Positions 32,496 through 43,382 of a stretch of DNA of 64,000 nucleotides are shown here, one piece after another. Origin of the DNA: Cladorrhinum sp. PSN259 (lineage: Eukaryota > Ascomycota > Sordariomycetes > Sordariales > Podosporaceae); contig MU867062.1 in assembly GCA_033725935.1 (NCBI GenBank), forward strand, positions 1,240,001-1,304,000. Reading direction: 5' to 3'. Numbering within the stretch: position 1 is the first letter of the stretch; each line of letters opens with the position of its first letter. Under the pieces are notes generated by a model, which was not told the DNA's origin, did no database searches, and saw nothing but the letters and a program-made list of their open reading frames with translations. The position numbers and the translations under genes are program-made.

Positions 32496-33803
32496 ATGGC
32501 AGGAAGTCACTTTTCCCTCACCCGCATGCTTCTCTGGGGGCTCATTGCTCCCCTATCCGGAGTCTACGCGGCAGACAGCAAGTCGGAAACGCCCCAGAAA
32601 GGGTCCAAGGAAGGTCTGGCATACGAACAAATCCAAAAAGTCGAAGTCTACACCGACAATGCCACAGCGCCAGCAACACCAGGGATATCACCACCCACCG
32701 AGGGATGGTGGAAGTCCCAGATCTGCTCGGGATCCTACTGCGTCTACACCAACCGCAAGGTCGCCAAAGGCCGCGGCATCGCCCTCGTGACCAAGCTCGA
32801 TGAGTTCCAAAAGGTCGAGCGCGTCGAGGGGCACCTCAATCACGGCGACAACCGTTTCGAAGAGCCCGCATCCTTCACCGAAACTGAGATCCTCGAAAAG
32901 GGCCCCGGAATCACAGCCACCAAGACCATCCGCCGCGGCAAGCAAATCATGTCGTGGTCCCCCGTCCTGCTCGTTCACAAGGACTTCTTTGACGACGTGG
33001 TCAAGAAGAAGGAACGGACCCGTCTTCTCGAAACCGCCGTCGGTTTCCTCCCAGACGCCACCAGAGCAGCCTTCGACAAGCAGCGCATCCGCCCCGGCGA
33101 GTCTTCAGCTGCCACAAACCCTCGATCAATCGAGGAGATCCTCTACGCCCATCCGTTCGAGATTGACCTCGGCGCTGGGTACCGGCAAACCCACTCGTCA
33201 AAGCACTTTATCAACTACCCCGAAGTTGCCCTGTTCCAGCACGACTGCCGTCCCAACGTCGCGTACTACATCGACTCAAACTTGCACCATCGCACCACCG
33301 CCGCGCGAAAGATCACCGAGGGCGAAGAGCTCTCCATTTCGTACATTGATCCCTTTGAGCCGCGCGAGACGCGCCAAGACTGGGTCAAGCGGTATCGCGG
33401 TCTCAACAAGCCGTGCCCTTGCGCCAGCTGCACGCAAAAGAACAAACCGGAGCTGATCAAAGCGCACGATCAGCGCATGGAGGAACTGACAAAGATCAGA
33501 GCGGAGCTGAGGAACCACGACAGCAAGAAAGTAACTGTGGAGGTGGTTGACCGGTTCTTGAAGCTCTACATCGAGGAGGAGAAGTTGAGCACCAAGCTAT
33601 CCGAGGCTTATGAGCTTGCTGCTTTGAATTATAATTACCTGGGTGAGGATAAGAAGGCGAAGAAGTATGCGGATCTGGCTGTTCAGGCGGGGATCGTGGA
33701 GGGCGGCAAGGATAGCAATGACGTTGCTGCTATGAGGGTTATGGCGAGTGATGTCACGGGGCATTATAGTTATCGGTTTACTTTGAAGAGGAGGGGACAG
33801 TAA
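32496..33803 (+). CDS. SET-domain protein with N-terminal signal peptide
   Basis: Intronless, 435 aa from ATG 32496. An upstream in-frame extension has no ATG. Residues 1 to about 25 (MAGSHFSLTRMLLWGLIAPL...) form a signal peptide or anchor. A Cys-containing region (ICSGSYCVYTN) precedes the SET fold, whose N-part includes GRGIALVTK / GPGITATKTIRRG. The core has LFQHDCRPN (the NHxCxPN motif with the first Asn replaced by Gln), AYYIDSNLHHRTTAARKITEGEELSISYIDP, and the post-SET-like CPCASCT. A helical C-terminal region with TPR-like character follows (AYELAALNYNYLGEDKKAKKYADLA). SET proteins methylate lysines using SAM. A secretory signal would put this one in the ER, vacuole or outside, so its substrate is open. 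Confidence 0.87.
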   Translation: MAGSHFSLTRMLLWGLIAPLSGVYAADSKSETPQKGSKEGLAYEQIQKVEVYTDNATAPATPGISPPTEGWWKSQICSGSYCVYTNRKVAKGRGIALVTKLDEFQKVERVEGHLNHGDNRFEEPASFTETEILEKGPGITATKTIRRGKQIMSWSPVLLVHKDFFDDVVKKKERTRLLETAVGFLPDATRAAFDKQRIRPGESSAATNPRSIEEILYAHPFEIDLGAGYRQTHSSKHFINYPEVALFQHDCRPNVAYYIDSNLHHRTTAARKITEGEELSISYIDPFEPRETRQDWVKRYRGLNKPCPCASCTQKNKPELIKAHDQRMEELTKIRAELRNHDSKKVTVEVVDRFLKLYIEEEKLSTKLSEAYELAALNYNYLGEDKKAKKYADLAVQAGIVEGGKDSNDVAAMRVMASDVTGHYSYRFTLKRRGQ

Positions 33804-34096
33804 AAAAGGTTGCATTCATGGGTGGTGATTAGTTGGAGGAGACAACCCGCAGTTGCTTTGGCTGGGGGGAACGGAACACAGGTTTGGATAAAGGTAACAC
33901 TCTTGGGACATGATAAATCTTGAATTGTTTGCTTCTTGCTTTTTGCTCGAGTTTTGAGTGGTGTTCGCTTCGACTTGACGTCAAATTACTTTTGCATGAG
34001 GTGGAAAACTGCTCCATCGTTTCCGCCCAATCTGATCACTGCCACACCATCCAATGTTTACAGAGCCGATTTTTGAACCCCCAAGTTTGCATAAAA

Positions 34097-35359
34097 CTAT
34101 GAGGGCGTCCACCCAGCCATCCCGATAGCGGCAGCCCCCCACCACATAAACAGCTCAAAGACGGGACTCGCCGCCCTGAACCCGTAAAGCGAAACGCCCT
34201 GCCAGACAGGCCAAACGACCGGGCTGCCCCTCTCCCCGCTCTCCTCTCTGCTCTTTACCTTCCTAGCTAGCTTTTGCACTCTGCCCATACTCCAAAGCGG
34301 CACCGCCGCAGCACCGGTAGCCGCCATGGTCTCCGTCATGGGCGTCCGGATGAACCCCGGAGTTACGGGAAGCACGTTGATCCCCCACTCGGATCCGGCA
34401 ACCGACAGGGTCCTCGCCAGGACGCCCAAATAAGTTTTTGTGGCGCCGTAGAAGATGAAGTTCGCCGGGGTGAAGTAGGATGCCACCGAAGAGAGGACCA
34501 CGATTGAGGGTGCGTACTCTGAGGAAGGTAAAGCCCGCCGACGGGAACGCATGAGGTCGAACGCGTACAGGATGAAAGTCTGGGTTGCCCCGACGTTTAC
34601 CTGCAGGATCCGGGAGCCGAGGGTGGCGATTGAGGACGGGGCGGAAGAAGAAGGGTTGAGGAGGTCAAGAGGTTGAGAGTCATTCGTATCGGAAGGAACA
34701 GGTGGGATGTGTCCCTCTGAAGATGATGAGGCAGGGAGCAAGACGCCGTTGCGGTGGCCGGTCACGCCTGCTGATGCTATGGCTACGTCAATGCCGCCGA
34801 ACTTGGCGTCGAGGTCTGTGAGAATGGAGCGGAGGGTGACGGCCGCGTTGGCTGCGTCGTAAAAGTCGACTGAGTGGATCTCGGTGGTGATGTTCTCGGC
34901 GAGGGTTTGGGCCTGCTCGGCGACGAGTTTAAGGCGGGGGATGTCCCGCGCGATGAGGACGAGGTGGGTGTTGGGGGACGTGGCGTATTCGAGAACCAGG
35001 GCGGCGCCGATGCCCGAGTTGGCGCCTGTTATGACGACGCAGCGACGGCGAGGAGGGCCTGTTTTATTTCTGTTGGCGATGAAGCGTATCAAGCGGACAA
35101 TGGGGTCAAGTGTTGTTTTGATGATGCCGAAGGGCAGGACGATGGCGACCGAGACGGCGAGACTGAGCGTTCCAGTGAGAACAGTCCCTGCTGAGAGGGA
35201 GATGTTGTAGATGGCTGTCGAGAGGGATGGGATAGATCTCCATGTTTTGTATGGGTAGATTGCAAACGATCGGTACTGGTTAATCTTTTGAAGCTCAGCA
35301 GAGATCGGGCTGATGTCGGTTGGTATCAGGACCCTGGAAGTCTTGGTTTTGGACGCCAT
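34097..35359 (-). CDS. Membrane-anchored short-chain dehydrogenase/reductase
   Basis: Intronless, 420 aa. A hydrophobic helix (about 57-80) precedes a classical SDR domain: cofactor motif TGANSGIG (111-118), ASAG at 195-198 in place of NNAG, and catalytic Asn255, Ser290/291, Tyr304 and Lys308 (YGATK). A second hydrophobic stretch at the C-terminus (FELFMWWGAAAIGMAG) could also sit in the membrane. NAD(P)-dependent reduction of a lipid-like ketone at the ER is a reasonable inference from the anchor. The insert SSSSEGHIPPVPSDTNDSQP (about 211-230) is disordered. The substrate is unknown. Confidence 0.88.
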   Translation of the reverse strand: MASKTKTSRVLIPTDISPISAELQKINQYRSFAIYPYKTWRSIPSLSTAIYNISLSAGTVLTGTLSLAVSVAIVLPFGIIKTTLDPIVRLIRFIANRNKTGPPRRRCVVITGANSGIGAALVLEYATSPNTHLVLIARDIPRLKLVAEQAQTLAENITTEIHSVDFYDAANAAVTLRSILTDLDAKFGGIDVAIASAGVTGHRNGVLLPASSSSEGHIPPVPSDTNDSQPLDLLNPSSSAPSSIATLGSRILQVNVGATQTFILYAFDLMRSRRRALPSSEYAPSIVVLSSVASYFTPANFIFYGATKTYLGVLARTLSVAGSEWGINVLPVTPGFIRTPMTETMAATGAAAVPLWSMGRVQKLARKVKSREESGERGSPVVWPVWQGVSLYGFRAASPVFELFMWWGAAAIGMAGWTPS

Positions 35360-36411
35360 TGTCGATTACTACCGAACTTGAAGGCAGAGACCGGTAACTC
35401 CCCAAGACCTGATCAGGGCAATACACTGGCGGGATTTCTTCCGTTCAAATACTACTAAATATCCCCCCACTCTCTGCAGTTCTGTGCCGCCTGCAGGGAC
35501 AGCTTGGCAGATAATGTCGTGAGATTATCTAGTTCGGATGTGGTGCAAGACTCATTGGGTCACAGCAGCAGGGTGATGAGCGCCGGCTCCGCCAATCCGC
35601 TTTGCCTGTCTCACACCCTCACCGGCGTGATGAGCCAAATTCGGCAACAAGCCGCAGGAAGAGAGACAGGGTCTTGAACCTCACTATTGATTCAGCCTGC
35701 ATATCGTTTACTGACTTCAATTCCAAGTTGTTTGTGGGTGCTGAGGTGATCTTAGTTGCGAACACATGCGGCCCAGGATTCGGAGACGGGGTTCATCACT
35801 GCAACATCGCACTCTGATCACAGAAAGAAAAGACCATCTGACTTGATACTTTTGAGAGCAAAGAGAAATAACCGTCCACTGGGATTGGGTACTTTACGAC
35901 GGGAGCTCCGGCCTCGCTCCGCTTGGAATCAACAGCCCAGACCGGGATTCGGAGTTTATGGACCACATGAGTCAAAGAAGACATCAAATCTTATTGTGGA
36001 AGTCGAGTATTGCAAGTGGGTAGCTGAAATGCGATGATGGAGTCGAAACCCATTCTAACAATCCAATGGTGCTGCGCAACTTGACGACAGTGTCCACCCT
36101 GGGGGTTTAATGTGCATAAATAGTGCAATGAAGATTGCTGAAAGGGGAAAATTCAGCTAGCTTGGCGCCGGGGTCAAACCCTCCGCAAAGAGTTGTCGAA
36201 TACTGATAATCATGGACGACTGTGTTGATATCATGAAATTGTCCATGATGAAGGATAACGCCTTCTCAACTTGGAAATGCTGGTGGACTAACCGGGATAT
36301 CGGCTACGGTGGACGTATGCTGCAGATGGTTGTTGCTGAGCCGTTTCTATAGAATATCCACTGCAGTCTATAGCATCCCCCTATGTACTCTAAAACCCCA
36401 AATCTTCGCTC
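35360..36411. other. Intergenic stretch, no supported gene
   Basis: 5' flank of the SDR gene and 3' flank of the GNAT gene. No frame shows protein features. Confidence 0.5.
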
Positions 36412-36927
36412 CTATACCGTCGTCTCCTTTGACCCCTCCGCAGAATGAAGGTCCGAATCCAAAGTCAAATCAAGATGAAAAAAGCAATTAAACCCAGTTC
36501 CCTTAGGATACTCCGCAAAAGCATCCCCTTCAACAAACCCCCTCTTCCGATAAAGCGCGATCGTTGCCTCAAAGTCCGGACCAGTGCCAGTCTCCAAACT
36601 GAGTCGTCTCATTCCCCTCGCCTTCGCTTCCTTAATGATGTGTTCCAGCAGTGTCCTCGCCACGCCCTTCCGCAAATGTTCAGGATGAGTCCGCAAGGAC
36701 TTGAGCTCTCCTGCCGTGCCGTCCGGCGGCAGTGATTTCAGTGCACCAATACCAAGCACCGCCTCGCCATCGCGTACCGTCCAGACTGTGATTTCCGGCT
36801 TTTGAAGCCCGGATATGTCGAGCGCAAAGCAGGTTCCAGGAGGGGAATTTGTGCGCAAGCTGGCTAGGTGTAGTGCCAGAAGCTCGCGCGTGGCTGGGTA
36901 AGTGAGATCGTCGATTACGATCTGCAT
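36412..36927 (-). CDS. GNAT-family N-acetyltransferase
   Basis: 171 aa, start chosen at ATG 36927 (MQIVIDDLTYP). The longer in-frame extension upstream does not resemble the family. The acetyl-CoA loop is LRKGVA (85-90, the Q/RxxGxG/A motif) after LKSLRTHPEH. The downstream helix ARTLLEHIIKEAKARGMRRLSLETG and the strand FEATIALYRKRGFVEG complete the fold. The arrangement matches the small PhnO/ElaA-like soluble acetyltransferases common in bacteria and fungi. The acceptor is unknown. It is followed 245 bp downstream, on the same strand, by the gene ending at 37173, which runs toward it. Confidence 0.9.
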   Translation of the reverse strand: MQIVIDDLTYPATRELLALHLASLRTNSPPGTCFALDISGLQKPEITVWTVRDGEAVLGIGALKSLPPDGTAGELKSLRTHPEHLRKGVARTLLEHIIKEAKARGMRRLSLETGTGPDFEATIALYRKRGFVEGDAFAEYPKGTGFNCFFHLDLTLDSDLHSAEGSKETTV

Positions 36928-37172
36928 GGTGTGTGGTAAACTTGGTGATAGTATCTGTGGTGGTGGTGGTGATCGTGACTCATGCAAGTTAAAAGAAAAG
37001 GAAGCTTCCATTTGCCACATTAAGGAGGGATGACTCCTTGCAGACAATGAACTAATCCCAACTTGGTAGGTCGGTGGCCGGGTGGGTCATGACTACAACA
37101 TATTCTCCTACGAACATTTAGAGCATGTTGGGACGGATCGGAATACTCTGTAGGACAAAACAATCTAGGTGC

Positions 37173-39956
37173 CTAATGTATGTTCTGTGTCTCTGCCGAG
37201 TCCACTTCCCACGGGTTTCCATCACCAGTTGGCTTGGCCTTGACGTCACGGGGAGCCACCGACAGATGAGGAGGGGCTTGATTTCTCCCTACTCTGAGGG
37301 TTCCAGGCTTTGTCGTCCCGCTGGTTTCATGTCGAGGTTTGGAAACCTTCAAGATACCGGTTTCATCTAGAGGGTTGGAAACCTTCAAGATACCCGTCTT
37401 CGGCGCCCCATGGTCCCTTTCGCTCTGGGAGCCTCCGCTCGACTGCAATGCAGCATCCAAGAATTCATCTTCTTCCGCCCACAGTTGCTTCAGCTCCTTG
37501 ATGAGGCTGTCAACGATGTATCCCCGCAATTCTTGTTCTTCTCGCTTGTCGATCTCTTCTTCGATTAACTTGCTGTGTTCAGACAAGTGATTTTGTGGGA
37601 CGGCATTTATTTCTTGGAGTATGTAGAGCAAAACTCCCTCACGGCACTTGTTTCGATCCTTTGCAAAGCGCCGTCTGCGGACGTAGCGGCTGGTAACGTC
37701 CTTCGCGCTGTAAGGTCCAAACGCAATGCAGTAACTCAATTTCATGTGCGAGACTGCCGTTATTTGTTAGTTCTCTTGCCCGGGAAGATGGAAAATCTTG
37801 GCTTGCTTACTTTCAGTGTATAATCCGGGTTCGTCCCACTCCCCCTCGTACGGGTCGACATGCACCCATCTCCCTTGGTCGTCTGAGTAGACTTCTAGCC
37901 ATACGTAGTTTTCGGCGCTCCATACAAACCTGGTCCTTACCCCGATAGCGCGGCAAAACAGTCCAAAACAATTGACCCACTCGTCATTGCGGCCTCTCTT
38001 GGTTTGTAAAAGATTCCACGGATTGGTGTATCGTGGAAACCGCTCAATCTCGCGGCAGGTGGACTCCAGGCACTTGTAAAGCTCGCAACGCCGTACTCCC
38101 TCGGCGAATTCTTTAGCTGTTGGTTCGGACATGCCCAGCATCATTGTGATGGAATCGCATTTTCCACAGCGCGGGTTATTAACCCATGTGAAAAATGAAT
38201 ACTTGAACCAATTGAGCATCGCTATGATAATGCAGTCTTGATAGTATGCGCTAGCACCTCTTGCAGCGGCACACCTCTGTGCTTCTTTTTCGGCATCTGC
38301 ATAGATCCGGTCGAATGGTATCAAACATAATGCGGCGTCAAGCATGACTGGATTTTCCCATTGAAGGGGTATCTGCCTGAGAGCCAACAGCGTCTGGCGG
38401 AACTCGAGCGATTGCTGATCGTCGGGGGAGGGAGGCCGAGGCAAGATATCAACGCATTGCTTGGCTCTCGAGCTTCTACTCCTAATCGAGGATTGCAATC
38501 TTTGCCTCAGGAGCTCTTTGAATCGCCTTTCCATGTACTGGCCTGGGGTTCTGGGCAGTGGTTCTGAGATTTGGGCGTCTGATGTTGCTGCACTCTGCTC
38601 CTCTGTGATCATTGGAAGTTGCGGAACCTGCTCCAGCTGACGCGCGATATCTTCAAAGATGGAGCGGAACGGGATCACAATAGCCAACCCTGCTCTGGGG
38701 TCGCCAGCCACAATGTGGCCGTACAGAGCGCCTGTTTTGGCGTTGATGACCCAAGCGCCACAATCTCCTACCAACAGGGGAGACCGGAATGAGACGCTCA
38801 ATGTTTCGAGAAACTGGGTCCCGAAAGGATGTCGTGAATAAACTGGAGTTCCCGAGATCGTTCCTTCGAGGAGTCCTCTTGAAGTAATTGCGAATACCTT
38901 TTCGCCGTTTGGGTTAGATTCTACCAAGCCTCTGATCTTCAGCGTTCCCTGTCCACCGAGAAGCATGACCTCATTCACCTTGTGATGCACTGGATGGGTG
39001 ATCTCAATAATTGCATAGTCTAGGTTGTAGTCTTGGTAGGGCTTGTCGAATGAGGTGAGAAACGGGGCCCCCACGCTTAGAACTTTTGCTGGAAGATGAG
39101 GATCACCATGGTCGCCCTCCGAACCCGAATCTGGCGTTGCTCGCAGTTTTCCAGTCGCTACACGGAGCATAGCAGGTTCGATCTCGAGTTGCGAGTCGCT
39201 ATCCATCTCGTCGTCGGTTTCCGACTCCAAATCGCTTGTATCAAACCCATCAATCTCAATGTCGTTGTCGCCCGCACTCCCACTGTTTCCCATTGGATAA
39301 TAGAGGCCATCGTCTGGTCGGAGATGAAAGACATGCCCGGCAGTGGTGTAAAAGAACTTTCCTCCCACTTGGATTATCCCTCCGATCGTAGCGGTCGAAG
39401 CTGACTCGCCGACAAATACCCTCATTCCGGAACGGTGATTGGCATAACCCTCAGAAGTAAATGCTTCGATGCTGCAAGACGATATTCGATGTTGCCCGTC
39501 TGCCAAAGGCACAAGCTGCTGAAAGTCTGGAGCTCTTGGCATATGAGCCGTCTTCAAGCCCCGATATCCGTCCAAGAGACCGCTGTCGGCGATAATGTTC
39601 TTTACCTCCTTCCGATGCGCGGCAACCTCGCAGCAGAAAACGATTGTCGGGTTGGCGGTTTTAGGCGTCTTTCCAAACATGTAAATGGACCATGTCACCC
39701 AGGTAGAAATTGGCTCAACAGATCGGTCGAGGTATTCCTTAATGTCAGGCGCGATCTCGTTAAACACCTCTCTCGCAGGGCCCATCGCCTCCCAGCAGTT
39801 GACTTTGCCATACTTCTTGATTAAGCGGCCAAGTGAACATTCGGGATTTGGCCATGCCGCTTCCTCCCTGCCAGACCACTGTTTGAAGCTCAAAAGCTCG
39901 GAAATCCCCGTTGTTGTGCGGGAGATTAAATCTGTCGACCTGAACGTGGTCGCCAT
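37173..39956 (-). CDS. Fusion of a chymotrypsin-like GDCG domain with a catalytically dead PNGase (PNG1-like) core
   Basis: Two exons, 39956-37811 and 37753-37173, joined across a 57-bp intron (GTAAGC donor, ACTAAC branch) to 908 aa. An N-terminal domain (about 1-150) leads to a trypsin-like fold (about 180-435): His208 in TTAGHVF, Asp313 in LDYAIIEI, and GDCGAWV (397-403), which puts Cys399 at the nucleophile place. After a linker, residues about 515-800 align with peptide:N-glycanase: WVNNPRCGKC and CLESTC (zinc Cys), RGRNDEWVNCF, ENYVWLEVY, VHVDPYE. The PNGase catalytic Cys is Asn657 and the His is Tyr684, while Asp701 remains. The C-terminal part continues past the intron (MKLSYCIAFG, NKCREGVLLY, ELRGYIVDSL). 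Filamentous ascomycete PNG1 is already known to lack catalytic residues; here that core is joined to a protease-like module. It is divergent from the membrane-protein gene at 40392. Confidence 0.85.
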
Positions 39957-40391
39957 GTGGGCAGTGTGTCATTGGGAGGGATGGGGAAGTCGCCAGTGGT
40001 TGTTTCGGGTCACGGTGGGATATGCGAACGAGGATGACACGAAATAGGGTGGGAAAAGGGGGGTCGAGTGAAATAATCCCAACAAGTTGATCTGTGTCTG
40101 ACCACAACTTGGCTGTCGATGGCGGCCGAGTCGAAGGCTGTGCAACTTGCAGAAATACCGGTGCTGTCGCGGCGCAATGCGGGGTTGTCGTGGAGATATT
40201 GATGCAGCTTGGTAGAGGGGCTTAGCAACCACAGTGGTTGGCCTCCGATACCTAAAAATCTCCCCCACGAAGTCTTCGTCATCGGGGACAAAAGATCTCT
40301 CAAAGATGACAAAAGATTCGGTTCCTAGTATTAGTGAGATTCATCATCCAGCGTCCCTACTCGGCGATTGCCGCCAAGAAACATCATCAAG
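39957..40391. promoter_or_regulatory. Shared divergent promoter region (435 bp)
   Basis: The only sequence between the start codons of the protease-like/PNGase fusion (minus) and the membrane protein (plus). It must hold both promoters unless one is further inside a gene. A palindromic CGAAGTCTTCG lies near 40270. No TATA box is clear on either side. Confidence 0.5.
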
Positions 40392-41606
40392 ATGACCTCA
40401 ACCTTAGGGGGAACCCATGGCACCCCAAACCTGAACACCAGCGTCTTGGGCTTACCACTCGGCACCTCAACCAAAACCGCCATTTCCGAGGCCTTATGGG
40501 GCCACAACACCACAAACCAACGTCTGCACTCCTCCAAAGCTCACATCAACCTCAACCCCTATTTCAACTACTACGCCAAACAATGCCAGCACGCCCTGCA
40601 TGATGGTGGCAGACACGTCGCAACCCGCACGCACGCCGACATAATATCCTGCGCGGCAATGCTCAAAAACGGCTGGACCCGTGAAGAAATCCACGCCGCC
40701 CTCAAATCCAAGCTCACAACCGCCCACCCCGGCGCAGACACCATGATCTCCAACTCGATTGACCTCTCCTCCTCGCTCCTCCTCATGACAAACTTTGGTT
40801 CCTACTCTTACGGATTCTCCGGCAAAACCTGTCTATCCTGGACACCACAGACTCTACAACCCGCATCACGCCCGCCGCAATTATCCCAACCGCACCCTCA
40901 TGCAGGATCATCATCAGCCCTTCGAGAGTTTCTGCACACATACTTCACACCGCCGCCCATCAACCCAAACACACTTGCACCCCAGGAAGTAAAACTCGAA
41001 AAAATCTTCAAGGCCGCCAACTTGTCCCGCATAGCCAACCTCTCCGTAACCTTTACCGACAACCTGGCCGACCACCTCCGGCTGACAGACGACGACACGC
41101 ACGTGCACATCTTCCACCACGCTTCTTTCCTTCAGCTGCAACTTCCCGAAGACGAAAAAACGGGGTTATTCCCTCCGGGACTAATAGAAGAGACGATCAA
41201 GACTTTAGCTCTCCTCTTCCCCTCCTCAGATACCGAAACAAAACAATGGCTGGACAAAATCCCCCCCTCAACTCCCGGCAGTGCTGGTGAACCAGGAGAT
41301 GAGATCGATATGCGCATCACCCAGTGCGGGCGGCTAAAAACCGATGAAAGACGGATAGATCGGTTCAGGTTTTGGAGAGACCGGCTGGTAATGTTGAAAC
41401 AGGTTTTTGACGAGGCTCAACCAAAGACGATACGTCAGTGGTGGTATGACTCCCGGAACGGCGTTCAGTGGTATACCTTTTGGGTGGCGGTACTGGTCTT
41501 GGTCTTGACGGTAGTGTTTGGCCTGATACAGAGTGTCGAGGGGGCGTTGCAGGTATATGCTTCGTTCCAGGGAATGCCACACGGTAAAGATGGAGAGGCA
41601 GGATGA
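40392..41606 (+). CDS. Fungal protein with a single C-terminal transmembrane helix, family of unknown function
   Basis: Intronless, 404 aa from ATG 40392 (MTSTLGGTHG). A long cytosolic part has conserved-looking features: NPYFNYYAKQCQHALHDGG, LKNGWTREEIHAAL, NLADHLRLTDDDTHVHIFHHASFLQ and LIEETIKTLALLFP. A helix follows (RFWRDRLVMLKQVFDEAQPKTIRQWWYD). One hydrophobic segment (about 365-385, WYTFWVAVLVLVLTVVFGLIQ) and a short tail end the protein. I recognise the pattern, especially the W-W-x-D..QWYTFWVA..L.LT end, from many uncharacterised filamentous-fungal proteins, but know no function. It is divergently paired with the protease/PNGase fusion. The tail-anchor layout would face the bulk of the protein to the cytosol. 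Confidence 0.8.
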   Translation: MTSTLGGTHGTPNLNTSVLGLPLGTSTKTAISEALWGHNTTNQRLHSSKAHINLNPYFNYYAKQCQHALHDGGRHVATRTHADIISCAAMLKNGWTREEIHAALKSKLTTAHPGADTMISNSIDLSSSLLLMTNFGSYSYGFSGKTCLSWTPQTLQPASRPPQLSQPHPHAGSSSALREFLHTYFTPPPINPNTLAPQEVKLEKIFKAANLSRIANLSVTFTDNLADHLRLTDDDTHVHIFHHASFLQLQLPEDEKTGLFPPGLIEETIKTLALLFPSSDTETKQWLDKIPPSTPGSAGEPGDEIDMRITQCGRLKTDERRIDRFRFWRDRLVMLKQVFDEAQPKTIRQWWYDSRNGVQWYTFWVAVLVLVLTVVFGLIQSVEGALQVYASFQGMPHGKDGEAG

Positions 41607-41752
41607 AGAAGCTCAGTATCTGAAAAGGAAAAAGAAATCAACAAAATAAGAACTCAAAATATTCCATTACTCTATGTGTTCTAGCTTTATGAATCGTGAT
41701 CTATGCAACTCCTTCCATGACGATTAATACTGTACCGCAGGGTGATACCAAC

Positions 41753-43382
41753 CTAGATGAACAACTTCGATCCGTGATACTTGGTCTTCTTCTCGTACGA
41801 CTCCCTGTCGTCAGCCGCCGCAAGGTTGATAGACTCCAGTGTGCGCTCCGGAAAGCCCTCAAAGGAAACGGCGTATTGGGCAACGGAATGGGCAACCAGC
41901 TGGATGACGTTGTCAGCAATCTCTCGTGCGCAAAATACAAAAGACACAACTTACCCTGGTGTTAACCTCCCAAGCAGTCAGGTTCACATTCTGAACATTG
42001 TCACAAAGTAAATGATAGCAGACATCATACGGAACACCAGCCTCGCCACCAAAGGCCGCGGCTTCTGATTCGGTCTTGATGCCCTCAGCACCAGTGGCAA
42101 TACCACCGGCAGGGATGCCATGGCGAATGAAACCATCGTAGTCGCTGCGTCCATCGAAGGCAATGAAGGTGTAGTTGAGACCGTGCTTGGTGTACCAGTC
42201 AACGTACAGGTCTCTCAGGGCCTGAGACCCGACGGGGTTGACTTTGTCGCGCGCATCATACACCTGGTAGGCGAAGTTGGGGCTGGCCAACATGTCGTAA
42301 TCCATGAACAAGCGGATCTTCTTGTTCTCTTCGGGAGAAAGATTGGCAACGTAGTGGTCCGAACCCAACAATCCCTCCTCCTCGGCCGACCACCACGCAA
42401 AACGAACGCAGTTGTTGACCTTGAAGTTGGAAAGATGACGGGCAACCTCGATCAAGGAGATGGTACCCGAGCCATCATCGTTGATGCCTGGCCCCTCACC
42501 GACCGAGTCACTGTGAGCGCCCAACATGACGCAGTTATCCTGGTCACCTCCTCTTGTTTGCGCGATGACGTTGTAAGTCTTGACCTCCTCGACGACCGCG
42601 TCAATATATGCTGTCGCCGGAACTGTGTCGTTGTTTTCGAGCCTGTCGAGGTATTTCTTGGCTTCTTCGCCCGGGAGACCGAATGTTGCGACATGGTCAG
42701 GGGTAGGGGTGCCGAGCGTGCCAGCGACGGGACCATTCTCGTTGTTGTAGACGATAGCGGCGACGGCACCAGCCTTGCCAGCAAGCTCTGACTTGGTACC
42801 AAAGGGGCAGGTGCCGCGCTTGATGAAAGCAATGTTGCCGGCAACCTCCTTGGGATAGTCTTTGGCATCGCAACCTACATTCTCAACGCGAATCAGATTG
42901 CCATTGACCGGCTCCTTGTTCTTGGTTGGTGGCGTCAAGCCCATGGGGGTTGCGTCCTTGGGAACCTCCTTGTCGAGCACAAGACGCCATTCGAAGATAT
43001 TGCCGCTGACTGCAGAAAAGGGTTGGGAATAAATCTCGTAGTACCATTTCAAGGGTTGCAGTTGCGCGCGGATGTAGGCAATCGTGCGATAATGACCCCG
43101 GCTGCCGATGACACGAGTTGGACGGCCATATTCTTCTTCGGAGCTCCGGGCAATTTTGTAAAGGTTTCTGGCTCCCTTAGACAGCCAATCGCCTGTGATT
43201 TTGGCCTGCAGAGCTTCGGTCTCGACCAGAGGCAGCTTGCTGAGGTCGGTATTGTAAGGTTGGTAGGGAGGCAATGAGAGACCGTCCAGGTCGTCGTTGT
43301 AAAGAGGCTTTTGAGCGGCCAATGCCGAAACGCTGCTCAGCGCCACGAGCCCATTGAGGGCAATTGACTTGACGCCCGGCAT
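41753..43382 (-). CDS. Secreted M28 leucine aminopeptidase with PA domain
   Basis: Two exons, 43382-41955 and 41899-41753, joined in phase 0 across a 55-bp intron, give 524 aa. A signal peptide (about 1-22) is followed by a PA insert (about 130-265, around GNIAFIKRGTCPFG..KAGAVAAIVYNN). The M28 zinc core has His290 in LGAHSDSV, Asp302 in INDDGSG, the EEEGLLGS glutamates (334-336), Asp361/363 in FMDYDM, and the late His in CYHLLCD. The second exon provides the end of the fold (LVAHSVAQYAVSFEGFP). This is the layout of fungal secreted leucine aminopeptidase 2: release of N-terminal residues from peptides outside the cell. Several N-glycosylation sequons fit secretion. Confidence 0.93.
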
